Notes: a model not told the origin generated them from the letters alone. A stretch of DNA of 64,000 nt from Gonium pectorale (GCA_001584585.1 LSYV01000030.1:166168-230167); one strand, 5' to 3'; shown: positions 35,727-48,400, numbered from the stretch's first letter. Made by a program: numbers and translations.

Positions 35727-38700
35727 ATGGCAGTTTACCTTGTCAGTGTAAGGCTCCCAACCGGGGATGGCGTGTACCATGGAGTGACTTTGGAGCCCTA
35801 CGTCTTGGTCAAGCGCGGAGAGGCGACCCTCAATGCGGAGGACATACCGGAGGAGGGCTCCCCCGAGGGGCAGTTTCAGCTTCGCTCGCGGTGGTATCGC
35901 AGCACGCTGCCTCGCGGTGGGGCTGTGTGCAGCGTGCATCCGGACAAGGAGGCCAGCCTGCAGTGCGTCGTCTGCACGAAATGCCGTGTGGCGACGCACC
36001 TGAGCTACCACTGCTCGGTGGAGTGCCTGAAAAGCCACTGGCACCTACACCGGGAGTATCACAAACAGCCGCAGGTGAACGGTAAGTCGGTTCCGCGAGC
36101 CTTGCGCTCATGGTCGCGGTTGCCGCAGCTGCCCAACAGCGCTGACTTCGACATACGTCTCTCATAATCATCCAGGCGTTGAAAATGGCGCCGATGCGCT
36201 CGCCAAGGGCGCCCTCGGGACCAGCACCAGCGGGCTGGAGAGCTGGATCGAGGTGTGTGCCAGTGCGGGGCTCGTTGCCCGGGGCATTAGCTGCCGCAAG
36301 TCATATGCGATCAAATGGTCATGGCGCGGCTGGTTGGGGTCTTCCGACCATGCGCCCCGCATTGCGCAGGTGGGGCGGAGCAAGGCCTACACGCCAACTT
36401 CCGACGACGTGGGCTACGTGCTCAAGTTTGAGGTGACGGTCGTGGACAAGCTCCACCCCTACGCGGCAGATATGGGCAGGGCGCACTCACAGTCGGTGTC
36501 CACGGCGCGCGTGCGGCCGGCCCCCAACCCGCCCGTCCGCTCCATGGTCCAGATGGTGCCGCCCTCACAGCAGTCGAACTCAGGCCGCTTCACCATTCTC
36601 ACCTACAACCTGCTGGCGGACCTGTACGCCAAGGTGCGGGTTTGCAATTGGCTTGGGCGAGGAATAGAGGCTGGCGGGTGCGGGATGGGTGTGCAGGTAG
36701 GGCCTCAACTTCCACCGCACTCCGCAGTTACGGTTTACCATTCTTTTTGGAGAGCGCCGTTTCTCGGCAGTACTGTCTCAACTGCTGATCAGGCACCGCC
36801 TAGTCCTAATTTGCTTTGTTCCATGGCCACCCTTCCCATCCGTACCAAAACCTTGCCCCCAGGCCGACTTCTCCAGCACGTGCCCCGCGTGGTGCCTGCA
36901 CTGGCACTACCGGAAGCGCAACTTGCTGCGGGAGCTGCTGGCACACAAGGCGGACATCCTGTGCTTGCAGGAGGTGCAGAGCGACCACTACGTGGACTTC
37001 TGGGCACCTGAGCTGCAGCGCGCAGGCTACGTGGCCATCTACAAAAAGAAGACAACCGAGATCTACACCGACAACAAATACGCCATCGACGGGTGTGCCA
37101 CATTCTTCCGCCGCGACCGGTGAGCACGATGGTGTGGGTTGGGTCACGGGATGAAGAGGCTTTGGCATTTGGGTTGACGGGTGAGCCAGGTTGCACCCAA
37201 ACGAGAGAAAAGCCTGCCTACTCATGTGCTTGGAACTGCTGGCAAGGTGAACGGTGGTTGGAATGTTGCATTCTGCCCCCTGCTCGACTTATCACAGGTT
37301 TCAGCTGGTTAAGAAGTACGAGGTGGAGTTCAACAAAGCGGCGCTGTCGCTGGCAGAGGGCATGACCAACCCGCAGCAGAAGAAGGCGGCGCTGAATCGG
37401 CTACTCAAGGTGCGGCATGCAACATGGTGCTTTGGGGGCGTCGGAAGCGGACCGCACGCTTCTCGGGGGGTGGGCGGATTTTGGGCAGGGGTGAGGATGA
37501 GAGAGAGGGAAGCCAGTGGACTAAAACGTCCGCCCACGAGCACTAGTCCCTTGTGACTCGGTCCTCGCATGGGATATCCCGCCGCAGCTGCAACTGACGT
37601 AAAGCGAGATCTAGTAGCCTCACGGCATGGTGCTCGGAGCACCCAGGCACAATGCGGAGTCAGCTGCAGGGTCGTTATCTGGGGCGATATTGAGGGGGGG
37701 CTTGAAAAATGGAGAGGCCTCAATGGCTGCAACAAGTCGCTCTCGTGCGGGTGTAGCACCGTACGTGGTGTGTGGACATGGGGCCAGCCACTTCGCAATC
37801 ATATACACATGGCGTTGCGAACATAGAGCGAGCGAGCGGGCGCGCGAACGCGGCTCCTGCACTACCGGTTCTGCTGTCTGNNNNNNNNNNNNNNNNNNNN
37901 NNNNNNNNNNNNNNNNNNNNNNNNNNNNNNNNNNNNNNNNNNNNNNNNNNNNNNNNNNNNNNNNNNNNNNNNNNNNNNNNNNNNNNNNNNNNNNNNNNNN
38001 NNNNNNNNNNNNNNNNNNNNNNNNNNNNNNNNNNNNNNNNNNNNNNNNNNNNNNNNNNNNNNNNNNNNNNNNNNNNNNNNNNNNNNNNNNNNNNNNNNNN
38101 NNNNNNNNNNNNNNNNNNNNNNNNNNNNNNNNNNNNNNNNNNNNNNNNNNNNNNNNNNNNNNNNNNNNNNNNNNNNNNNNNNNNNNNNNNNNNNNNNNNN
38201 NNNNNNNNNNNNNNNNNNNNNNNNNNNCAACACGGCACTTGCAAGGTTAAACTAAGGGCGTGTAAGCAAGGTCTCCGTCACGGGTAGGGTGCTAGATCTG
38301 TAGGGTAGGCCCAGAAAGCTGTCACAGTGCCGCGCCTCCTGCGCGGCGCTCTGGCAATCGCTTCCCAACACGCTGGATGTATGGCAGTCATGCGTTGATC
38401 CTCCTTTGTGTGGAGACGCATCTGTTCCCGGTGTTCTGGGGGCAGGAGCGTGTACTGGACCCGCTATGGATCGATACTGACGCGCTATGAGCTTAGTCCG
38501 AAATTGTGCATTACTTTCTTTTCAGCTTGGGCAGGTTTGGGCTTGGGACACCCAGGGGCATGTAGGGAAGAGCCCTACGCTCTTCGAACCCCTGTTGCGG
38601 GAGTTGTTGCTGGATGCCTGCGCATTCTTGTCAAACCCGTATCCCCGGCCCCCCCTCCCCAACCGGGAGCAGCATCGGGAATACGCTCCGGGAATGCGCT

Positions 38701-40612
38701 CACCGGGGATCCTGGCCCCTCCCTTCCACCCTCAGCGCTCAGCCAGTTGTTATCGGTCGGGAGCCCTATGCGCCGCAGGGCTTCTTTACTGAAAATGCCT
38801 TCCAACTCTACTCCCCAACGGATCATGTTGGCACCTATTCCGACTTCCTTGCTGGATGCTAACGTCTCTTGTTGCGTACGGCATCCCTGCTGGATTCTAA
38901 CGCCTCTTGTTGCGTACCCTTTAAAGACCCCGTCCTTGCCTGGGTCCGCAGGACAACGTGGCTCTGATCGCGGTGCTGGAGGCTATTGAGCCCGGCACCC
39001 CGGATGCGGGCACCCGGCGCACGCTAATCTGCGTGGCCAACACGCACATCCACGCGAACCCTGAGCTCAACGACGTCAAAATTTGGCAGGTGCACACGCT
39101 CCTCAAGGGGCTGGAGAAGATCGCGGCCAGGTGCGCTCAGGGAAGCCGGGGCTGTGCAGCGTCATGGCCGGCTATGGGGATTGCTGCGGGAGAAGGGACG
39201 TAGTAGTGACGGGCTGGCGTACTGGGGCCTGCGGTTCGTGGTCAAGCGCTGGTTCGTGCCTGTCCACCGTCTTGGTCCCAGCTGCTGTGTTGGCTCTGGC
39301 GGCACCTTCCTCTGCCTCGTCTCTGAATGCGTCCAAGTCGCCCTTCCTGCCCACTACAGCGCGGACATTCCCATGTTGGTTGCGGGCGACTTCAACTCCG
39401 TGCCCGGCAGCCCCGCGCACAGCCTGCTCATCAACGGCAAGATCGACCCCGCGGTGCTGGTGAGGGAGGGGGCGTGCATGGCAGAGAGCTGGGCTGGATA
39501 GAGGTGGAGCGGGAGCTGGGGCGTGCAGTCCAGCACGAAGGGGGGCATACCATGTCACAGCTCTTCTGCACTGCGCTGTGTTTGAGCCTGCACCTTCTGC
39601 TCCTATCTTTCAGGACGCGGCCAACGACCCGCTGCACCTCCTGAAGGACCAGAAGATGTCGCACTCGGTGAGATGGTATCGCACAACGGCAGAAGGGGAC
39701 CCTGGGACAGTCGGGGTACCAGGATGTTGGGCATACGGGGTTGCTGAGTTTAGAAACGATAGTAGGAGAGCGATCATGGAGTGCCTGGCAGCGGGATGGG
39801 TACTTTGGCAAGGAAGGGCTTGTAACTGCGGAGCGATTGTTGGGAAGCGATCGAGCGCTGGCTCGGGTCTATAAGGGGCAATGCATCGATTGCAAGCTCT
39901 GAACTCGCTGGCGCTGCTTAGGCCCGCTGGAAACTCCTGAACAGTCGTCTTAGTAAACGAGGCTTCAAGCCTGCCCATTACACAAGGGCGGCATCGTGTC
40001 CTGTCTACTGCAGTTTTTCGCACTAGGCTCGTCACTTCAGTGCTGAGGAACTGCTGCCATGCCGAAAAGTGCCACCGTCTGCGTTTCTGACACCTTGACC
40101 CCGCCCCTGCCACATGCCCTCTTCTGTTTCACCAGCTGCCGCTGTCGAGCGCCGTGGCTCACATGCACGACGCGCCGCTGTCGGCGGACGGGCGGCTGTA
40201 CAAGCAACGGCAGCGGCTGGACGCCAAGCATCACGAGCCGCTTTTTACCAACATGACCAAGGACTTCAAGGGCACGCTTGACTACATCTTCTACACCACC
40301 AGCAGCCTGCAGGTGGGGTGCAAGCTGGGGACAAGGGCCAGGTCAGGCGCGCCACCTGCGCATGCAGGTTGGCCTGGAAGCGGGTCGCCAAGGCTGCATT
40401 CGCCAGCATTTGGCAGAGCTGCTTATACAACCCCGCCCTACCCGGCCATCTTTCCCTGACTCTGCTGCTTCGCCTTGCAGCCCACGGCTATCCTGGAGCT
40501 GCCGACGGAGAGCGAGGTGCAGGCACGACCGGACGAGCAGCTGCCCAACGCACAGTACAGCAGCGATCACTTGGCCATAATGGCCGAGTTCCAGTACAAG
40601 GCGCGGGACTGA
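35727..40612 (+). CDS. CCR4: CCR4 poly(A)-specific deadenylase of the CCR4-NOT complex
   Basis: Exons 35727-36081, 36176-36633, 36863-37119, 37298-37409, 38952-39130, 39360-39459, 39614-39667, 40136-40312 and 40481-40612; 607 residues, phases closing, close to plant CCR4a/b length. The N-terminus has a Cys/His cluster (CSVHPD, CVVCTKC, CSVECLKSHWHLH) like the MYND-type finger that plant CCR4 carries instead of the yeast leucine-rich repeats. The EEP nuclease domain begins at about residue 262: FTILTYNLLADLY, ILCLQEVQSDHY (catalytic Glu), ANTHIHANPELNDVK, MLVAGDFNSVPGS, TLDYIFYT and SSDHLAIMAEF (catalytic His). It shortens mRNA poly(A) tails in the cytoplasm together with CAF1 and NOT1. Intron 4 (37410-38951) contains a 347-N gap, but LLK joins DNVALIAVLEA as in homologues, so no exon appears lost. 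It is divergent from the SET-domain gene. Confidence 0.93.
37881..38227. other. Assembly gap, 347 N
   Basis: Unresolved bases inside intron 4 of CCR4. The flanks do not obviously repeat each other. Confidence 0.98.
38851..38917 (+). repeat. Two 29-bp tandem units, period 38
   Basis: 38851-38879 and 38889-38917 match at 27 of 29 positions (GCTGGAT.CTAACG, then CTCTTGTTGCGTAC). They lie near the 3' end of CCR4 intron 4. Confidence 0.75.
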
Positions 40613-41423
40613 GCGGCGCCGCACGGAGCCCGGAGGCCAGCTGGTCGGCGATCAAACTCCAGGAGCGGATTTGAGCGCCTAGGGCACGGGGATTGGGCAG
40701 CCAGCCAGTCCGAAGCTGGGCAGGTGCCGGCCGAGAGCCCTGGAGGAGCAATGCCCGGCCGCACCGCTTCGCCGCTTATGAGGCGGCGATGAAAGAGCGT
40801 CGGTTCCCGATGTGGCATGTCGCCCGTGCCGTTGCGGGCGTGCTCGTGATGCCGTTGGGCCTGCGGTGGCGCCCTGTTCTAGGGCCAGCACGTTGTGCCG
40901 CTTGCATGGCAGGTCGCTGCAGCGGCGGCGGGGACAGTGGGGGCCGCGGTTGTGGCGGTTGGCCCGCTGTAGGGTTTAGGGAGTACATAGTGGGCTGCGG
41001 TGTGGCCTACGGGGCGCCGTCAGGCGCCTGGGGCGTGCCGCTGGTATGGCGGAGCTCAAGTGGGCATTCCGTTGATTGAGCCGGAGGGGCTCGGGGAGAT
41101 GTAGGCTGCAGAGGCGGCGGCAGTATGGCCAGGCCCCCATCTCAATATGCCGGCCGACCGGCCATCCGGCCTGCAGCTAGGCAGGGCGCATGGTTGCGGA
41201 CCGTGTACGTTGCTTTGAACCCACGGTGCAGCATGTGGATCGTCAGCTTCAATACGTTCTGCCTGTGACGGGCCTCTACATGTGTCCAAGAACGCGTGTG
41301 ACAGCCCTGGCTTCGTGCGTGGAGGGGTGCGGGGGTCATACACCGGCCTCATGGCGCGTGCATCGTGGGCATGGGTACCCCGCTTTGGAGAATGGACGTT
41401 CCTCTCAATTTATTCGTTGACGT

Positions 41424-41481
41424 CGGCTTCTTGTTGTGACCTTGCAACTGACCGGCTTCTTGTTGTGACCTTGCAACTGAC
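41424..41481 (+). repeat. Perfect tandem duplication, 2 x 29 bp
   Basis: The unit starts CGGCTTCTTGTTGTGACC and ends GCAACTGAC; the second copy follows immediately at 41453 and is identical. Confidence 0.9.
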
Positions 41482-41648
41482 CTAAATCCTTGACATCCGC
41501 GGGCGCCACTTTTTCATGGTGCTCTGCGTTCTTTTCCGCCCGGAGGCGCGCAGTCCCGCAGGACCGCGGTCCTGCTAAGCACCTACTGTGAAGCTGTCTC
41601 GTTGCCTCTCTAGAATCTTGTATGGAAACTCGTCAAGTGTCGGGCGGC

Positions 41649-41656
41649 TATAAAAG
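41649..41656 (+). promoter_or_regulatory. Orphan TATA box (TATAAAAG)
   Basis: A consensus TATAAAAG followed 39 bases later by ATGGCGGCCCGCAATTATGA and a splice-donor-like CAG/GTGATC at 41711. No downstream exon could be tied to it, and the phase does not fit exon 2 of the RING-H2 gene. It could drive a small or non-coding transcript that includes the hairpin at 41890. Confidence 0.4.
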
Positions 41657-41889
41657 AGCAAGACAGCCCATACTGGCAGCCTCCAGCATGGCGGCCCGCA
41701 ATTATGACAGGTGATCGGGTCCCGAGCTCCTCGTGATTTCCGTTCACGGGCAGCCGTGGGAACATCTCTCTTGAAAGGATCTGAGGGTTGATATGGGTGT
41801 GGTACAGCAGGCGCTGTCAGCAGTCGACGAGTTCACGACGGGGTACTACATAGGAAAAGAATGGTGCACCGGGGCTGCCTGTTGGGACC

Positions 41890-41943
41890 GGCGGGGCGGA
41901 GGGCGAGACAAGTACGAAGTACCCTCTCGCCCTCCGCCCCGCC
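41890..41943. repeat. Perfect 19-bp inverted repeat, 16-base loop
   Basis: The arm at 41890-41908 (GGCGGGGCGGAGGGCGAGA) pairs exactly with 41925-41943. The loop contains two GTAC motifs able to extend the stem. This is by far the strongest hairpin I noticed. It could be a transcribed hairpin RNA precursor, a terminator-like fold or a recombination product. Confidence 0.8.
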
Positions 41944-42453
41944 CCGCCGGCGTGTATCATAGGGGCCGTTGGCGACAGTTGTCGGTGCGTGTTCATTTCA
42001 CCCTTCCATTTCCGTGCTCACCGAAGCCTTGATCGAGGCGTTTCCCTCTGCGTTCTCACCCCCAACCCCAATGGCCACACGTGCCTTGCGGCGTAACCCC
42101 AACGCACCGCGACCTTCGACGCCTGAGCGGCCAGCAAAGAAGAAAGAGGAACGCAAGGGACAGCCTAGACTCAGTGAGCATTGATATGCCCTCTACAAAA
42201 AACATACGGAGCCACGACCGACACAACGTACACGTTGTAGCCACGCAACACAGGCTGCAACACATGTTTAATTAGACAAACTCCAAGTTTTCACTATGTT
42301 CGCGTCGCCCGAGCGGCTGCTCAAACTGCAAGAACCAGCCTGCGCAGAGCTACCCCCGTGAATCCTGAGGTCCATGCCTGTATTGTAGCGCTCATAGCCT
42401 ACTCTGCTCACTGGCAGCTAGCTTTAGGCGTCACCACTTACAACTACAGTAAC

Positions 42454-45400
42454 ATGGCGGAAGCCGGTTGGCCTCTTGCGCTTGCCCTGGTCCTAGTCTA
42501 CTCCTGTAAGGCAGCCTTGCTGGTGTGCTGGACTCGGTGCTTGTCGCACCCATCTGACGCATCGGTTGATGCCTTGCCCCGCCCTACCCGCCTCTTCTGG
42601 TTCTACCTGCAGCGGTGATTGCAGTTTCTGGCCAGTCGTGCTCACCACGCGTTCACGGCATTTCCTCCCTCCGGCAACTGACCTTTCCTGGGGACACACG
42701 CGAAGACAATGCTCTCAAGCCTCGGATATGCGACTTCTGGACTATACCGAGGAGTGTGATCGACTTACAGGACACCTGCTTTTCCCAGGACAACGGGTAG
42801 GCGTGGCCCGGGGTTTGGCCAGTCAGACGGCCACTTGCCCTTCGGCTAAGCGCCGCGTACCTGAGCCGTTACATATTGCTTGTTGTGTGTGCTGTCTTCC
42901 ATTCGACCTTGCTCGCTTGAGCGTTCATGGTTCTTGGTCGCGACGGATGTGCGCAGGCGCACCTACCTCCTCTTTGAGTTTTGGCGGCTGAGCCCCGGCG
43001 CGAGGGAGGCCGTCGACACGAGCTCTATCAAGGACGTGTATTTCCTGGTGGCGCGTGGTGCGCAGCCCAACGTAGGTTTGGGCAGGCTTTCTGCGCGGTT
43101 CGAGGGCCGGTACTGGGAGGGCAACGGGTATTGAAAAGGAATAACGCAACGGGTGTGTGTTGAAAAGGAAAACGCATACGACGAGCGGGTGTGTGGGGGG
43201 GGGGGAGGGGTAAAGGATGCACTGTGCCTCTCATCTCTCAGGCAAGATATGGGGATTGCAAGTTCTCTACTGGACTACTTGCATGTTACGTGCCATCATG
43301 CCCCTAGTGCTGACGCCCTGAACTCGCCCCGCAATTGGTGAATGGTGGCGCAGGTAACTTACATCGGCGAGGACCTGCTTTATAGTCCTAGGTTGTCTTC
43401 GCAGCCTCAATTGGGTCAAAACGGCACGTTTCGTGATGCCAAAGCGGACATGTACTGGAGACCATACCACCGGATCGTCGTGCCGTACAACACAAGTAGC
43501 TACAGCACAAGTAGTGACTGGTAAGTGCCGTTCAGCTACGGTGCCCCTGGGGACGAGCGGGAGGACAAGCGGGGAGCGCCCGCGCTAGTTGTGTGCTAGT
43601 GTGCCAACAGATTTATTGGTCAGGCCGGCCTGGTACATTTGTCTGTGGGCATTGGTCCTCGTTACAAGCATCGCGCAGGCCGGCCGGGAAGCTCAGATTT
43701 AGAGTGGTCCACCCGTAGGCTGGGGCCTGACCTTGAACGCCGATTGCCACACAACCCATATAGTCTGTGCCCTCACGCCTGCTTGATCCATGCAAGAGGG
43801 GTAGTGTTCCCCACAATTACATGCGGATCCTTAGCAACGTTGTTCCTATTCAACATGCCAGCACCGGTGGCTCTACCGCTCTAGGTTCCTCACCGTGGCC
43901 AACATGGACGCCGCGTACAACATCAAGTACACTCTGCGCGTCAGCTGCATCACGGAGGCGACGGCGCCCTGCCCTCGGCCGACCCCTTGGAAAGAGGAGT
44001 GCAGCGGGCAGGGCACCTGCGGAATGCCACCACAGGTCAGTGCACTAATCGGCTATTGCCACAAGAGGTCATCGGTTGATATGCGCGCATTGCCGCTGTG
44101 TCGTTGTATGTTCCCAATCCTTTTGCCCCCGCACATCCCATGTTGCGCTCCGTCGTCCCGCGTGCATTGTGCAGAGCTGCCCAACCACCCGCACTGCGCC
44201 ACTAAACAACTGATTGCGCGCTTCATGCACTGACCTTGTCCTGCCCATCGTAGGGCGTGGCCAGGCCGGCGCTCAACCGTGTGTGCACGTGCGACGCTGG
44301 GCTTGGTGATTACGGCTGCCAGACGCCCGTGCCCCTGCTGGGCGACGGGGGCGTTGCGTCCGCTGTTCTGGACCCCGGTGCCTGGGCCTTCTGGCAGCTG
44401 CGCGTGCCGCTGCCCCCCCAGGGCGTCAAGCCTGCGCTGCTGGTTGAGCTCAGCCGCTCGTCTGTCGGCTTTGGGCCGGCGCTGGGTGGCTTTGGAACCA
44501 ACAGCAGTACCACTATCACCCAGTACGGCGGCGATCCGGTTTTGGTGCTAATGCCTAAGGATGCGGACGGCTCCAACCGGCTGCCCTGGTTTAATGACAC
44601 CTTAGCGTATGCGGACCTGCGGTCCTACTTCCTGCAGCAGAATCTGCACTATGTGTTAACGCGTGACTTGACGGCGGCGGTCAACGCCAGCGGAGGAACC
44701 GCCGCCGAATATTACGTCGCCGTGTTCAACAATGACCAGCGGTTCAGTGGCAACCCCACGCTGCGTTATCCTAGAGCCAATGTGACCATCCGGGTACGCG
44801 GGGTTCGGGCTTTGGACTGGGGTTGCAGCTGTTCCTGCCTTGGTGTCCGGCGCCGGCGCTGTATCCATATGGAAGGCTGGCAGAGCAGGAACGGATTGAC
44901 AGCGATACGCAGGCTTGCAACATCGTGATCGATTATCGGTTGTTGTCGGCTGCAGGTTCGCTGGAGGATGACTAGCGGACTGGGCTCATCGGTCCCACCG
45001 CTGTGCCCCAATGATTGTTTCGGCGGGACCTGCTACGATCCGTGGGACAGCAACACCAGCAATTTGCCAGCGTCGCTCCTGCCGGCCCTCGCGACCAATG
45101 TAGCGAAGCCTGCGGACTTTCAGTGCGGGTGCAGCGGCGGTGAGAACAGGTGGCAGAAGTTTTGCGTGCACTTTTCCTGTGCTCCCGCGCTTGCGCTGCG
45201 CTCTCACGGTAGAGCTGCATGGGGAGCCTTAGTGGAGCCTTAGTGAAAGCAATATCCACGCGCGCTATGGAATGGGCGGGGGTTCTTGAGGCGCGCCTGA
45301 GATCACAGTAATGAAAGCGGTGCTAGCCTTCCCCAACACTGCCCATCTCGTTACGGGTTGCTTGACTGCAGACCGGGGCGGCACGCTCTGCGAGGGCCGG

Positions 45401-48400
45401 CTGCGCAACATGACCGTCTCCACCTCTGGCGAGGGCAGCAACGGCATCCTAGCTCCAGGGCAGTGGACGTTTTTCGTCTTGTCGTTCGACCCGCGCCGCT
45501 TTGACTACCGGACGGACGTGCTGGCCATCCAGTGGGTCGTCAACGACGGCACCGCGGACTCGCCCACCGCCTTCGCCAACGCCTACCTCACTATTGATGA
45601 GAACGCCTTCCCCCGCAACGCCCAGCTTGACAGCGACGACCCCTTCCGCCGCGGCTGGCAGGTGTGTGCGCTGGGGCAGTGCAATTACGTGATCTTTCCC
45701 TTCTTACCGTGCAGCAGCTACGGCTTCAGTAGCACTGACATGGCACATGCTCGCTTCTGCCCGGGGGGGGGCGGTCGCGCCTGGGCCATTTCTGTGGCGC
45801 CTCTTTGCATGCGGAAACGCGCAGGTCGAAGTCGTTCCCTCGCCCAACGCCTTGACCGCTAACCCGGTGCATAGCAAGCTCCCTCGCCGCGGCGCCCGCC
45901 TAATGCTGTCCGTCCTGCCGCCACCGTCCCTGTGTCCGAGTTCGCAGATCTTCTACAGCTCTCTAGTGCTGCGCTCGAACCCGCCCCAGCCGCTCCAAAT
46001 GAAGGGCAGCGACCTCAAGCCCGGGTACAATTACGTGCTGGGCGTCTATAACAGCGACTACGTGCGCAAGGTACGCCGCCGCCCACCCCCGGTTCTGTGC
46101 GTCAGTCCTGGCTCGTGCCCAATGCACCCGCATGACTGGATATCCGTTGCGCCCCAAAGCCCCACAGTGACTCTGTTGATGTCTGCCTCAGGGGCTAGGC
46201 GGTAGCTTAAGACTACGGCGCGCCGTCTTGAATAACTTCTGTTGCGGCTCGCTCATTCCCTGTCAAACGTGGATCAGGCTGAACGTACTGAATCGAACTC
46301 CGTTCAGCCAAGGACGATCTGTATCCGCCCGGCAGCTGGTTTGGCTGGCTGCGAACCGTCCCTCCCTGCTGTACCTTGCCCTGCCCTGCCGCAGATGTCA
46401 TTCGAGTATGGGCTGTCGGTGTACGTGCCCTCCACTTCGCGCACATGGCTGCACCCCTACATGTCCGTGGTGCTGGGCGTCACGGCCTCCATCATCCTTT
46501 GCCTGTTTATGACGCTCTGCCGCCGCCTTGTGCAGCGTTACGGCTGGGGCCCCTTCCGCCCGCGCGACCCTATTCAGGGCAACATGACGCGCATCCAGGT
46601 GAGGGAGAAGCCACGGGGCTGATGCGCGAATTGATGCCCGGGTCGTCTTCCCTGCCGCGGTCGCATGCTTCGCAGCCTGGGACGGACTGTGCAGCCTTTG
46701 AATTTGTAATGGTGCAATTGTGCAACAAGCGTGCAACGGCGCAAAACCTGTAGGCTGTCGGTTCCTCTCCCTATTTGACTGTTGGTCATTGCCGCTCCAT
46801 TATTGATACCCCCTAAACACCCGTTTCTGGATCGCCCTGCCAGGTCACCCAGATGGCTCCCCGGCAGCAGGGTGTTCCAAGTCACATCCTTGAAAGCTTG
46901 CACACCTACCAGTACACGGCCAGCAAAGCGGAGAAGGAGCAACTTGCGCGCAGCCGTCGCGACCACGAGCAGGCGCAGCTACAGCAGCAGGCCAGCCTGC
47001 CACGCCAGGCCAGCCTTCGCACTCAGGGCAGCAATCCGCAGCCCGCGGCCACGGCTGACCACCCTCCGCATGGCGCCGAGGGCCACCGGTGCAGCGAGTC
47101 GGGCTGCAAGAGCGAGAGTACCGTGGTCAACCCTTCGATCGCTGCTATGGCTGCAGCGGCGGCTGCGCCGGATCCAGTGCTCCACGCTGCCGGCCCTATC
47201 GCCGCTACTGGTGCCGGCACCAGCGCTGCTACTGATGCGGCTGCTCCGGTGAACAAGATTGTTGACGAGGATGACGAGCCGCAGTGCACCGTGTGCCTGT
47301 GCGAGTACGAAGAGGGCGAGCGCATCACGCAGCTGCCATGCAAGCACGAGTTTCACGCTACGTGCATTAACAAGTAGGCAGGCTGGGATGGAGTGACAGT
47401 ACCTTGCGGCATGCGCAAGATAGTTCCGAGCGCAACCTGTGGCGTTCCAGCGTTGCATTCTCTCATGAATGGCGGTATCGCCTGGCTTTGCACGCTGCAC
47501 GCCACGGCCGCGCTGATGCCATGTCCTGCCCCGCCCCTCTGATTGGATATTGGAGTGTCCCTGACGTCCGCCTCCCTGATCCACTTCCCCTACAGGTGGC
47601 TGCAGACGCATTACACCTGCCCTATCTGTCGCATTTCCTTGCTGCCGGAGCAGCCTGAGGAGGAGCAGCATGAGGGCGCGCAGGCCGGCGCCACTGCGGT
47701 GGTGGCGGCGGATGGTAACCCGCCGCAGTCCGTGGACGCGGTGCAGGGGCAGGCTGCGGCCGGGGAGGCTGTTGGAAGCGCCCCCGCGGCGCCCACCGGC
47801 GCGGTCACCGTTCCGGTGCAACCCTTCTCGACATTTGACGCGGCGGCCGATCCCACGGCCCAGCAGCCGCCAGGCCTGATGGCACGTGTTTTCGGCAGCA
47901 TGAGCATGCGGCAGAGGCCGACGCAGGCTGGACCCAACCAGGTGACTGAGCTCGAGGAGCTGCCGCAGCAGCGCAGCGTCAACTCTCAGCGGGAGCAGGA
48001 GCGGCGCAATTTCTCACCCCGGGGAGTGGCCGAGGCGGTCTTGCAGCCTGAGCCGGCGCCCGCAACCCTTGCCACAGTGCGTTCCGGCCCCAGCGGCAGC
48101 CTCGTGGCTGCGCCCCCGCCAGGCACCGCACAGCAGCTGGTCGCCCGCGGCCCATCTGTGATGCTCGAGTCGCGCAACGTCAGCGCTGGCGGTGCGGCAG
48201 TCGCAACGCGCTCGCCGGCCTCAGCACGGCTTGCTGCGGGGCGCCTGGCTGCCTCACCGCCTCGATCTCCCACGCCGCTCAGCGCGGCTGTAATCAGCAG
48301 CAGCGCCAGCTCGCCGATTCGGCAATCCGCTGTCTCACCCCTGAGGGACGAAGCGCCTTTGCCAGAGTACCTCAATGTAGACGCCCCGGAGCCACCCGGG

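Larger units (their letters stand above)
40613..42453. other. Intergenic region, about 1.8 kb, with TATA box, repeat and hairpin
   Basis: This lies between the CCR4 stop and the start of the RING-H2 gene. It contains a 2 x 29-bp tandem repeat (41424-41481), an orphan TATA box (41649) and a strong hairpin (41890-41943). I saw no TGTAA downstream of CCR4 before 42200. No ORF in it has recognisable family content. Confidence 0.5.

Noticed and set aside
8397..40612. Idea that the sphingomyelinase and CCR4 genes form a functional pair
   Set aside because: They share only the EEP fold. Motifs, substrates and positions differ and they are 23 kb apart with unrelated genes between.
42300..42370. tRNA-like stretch (GCCCGAGCGG)
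   Set aside because: There is no matching T-arm (GGTTCRANTCC) or acceptor-stem pairing at the expected distance.
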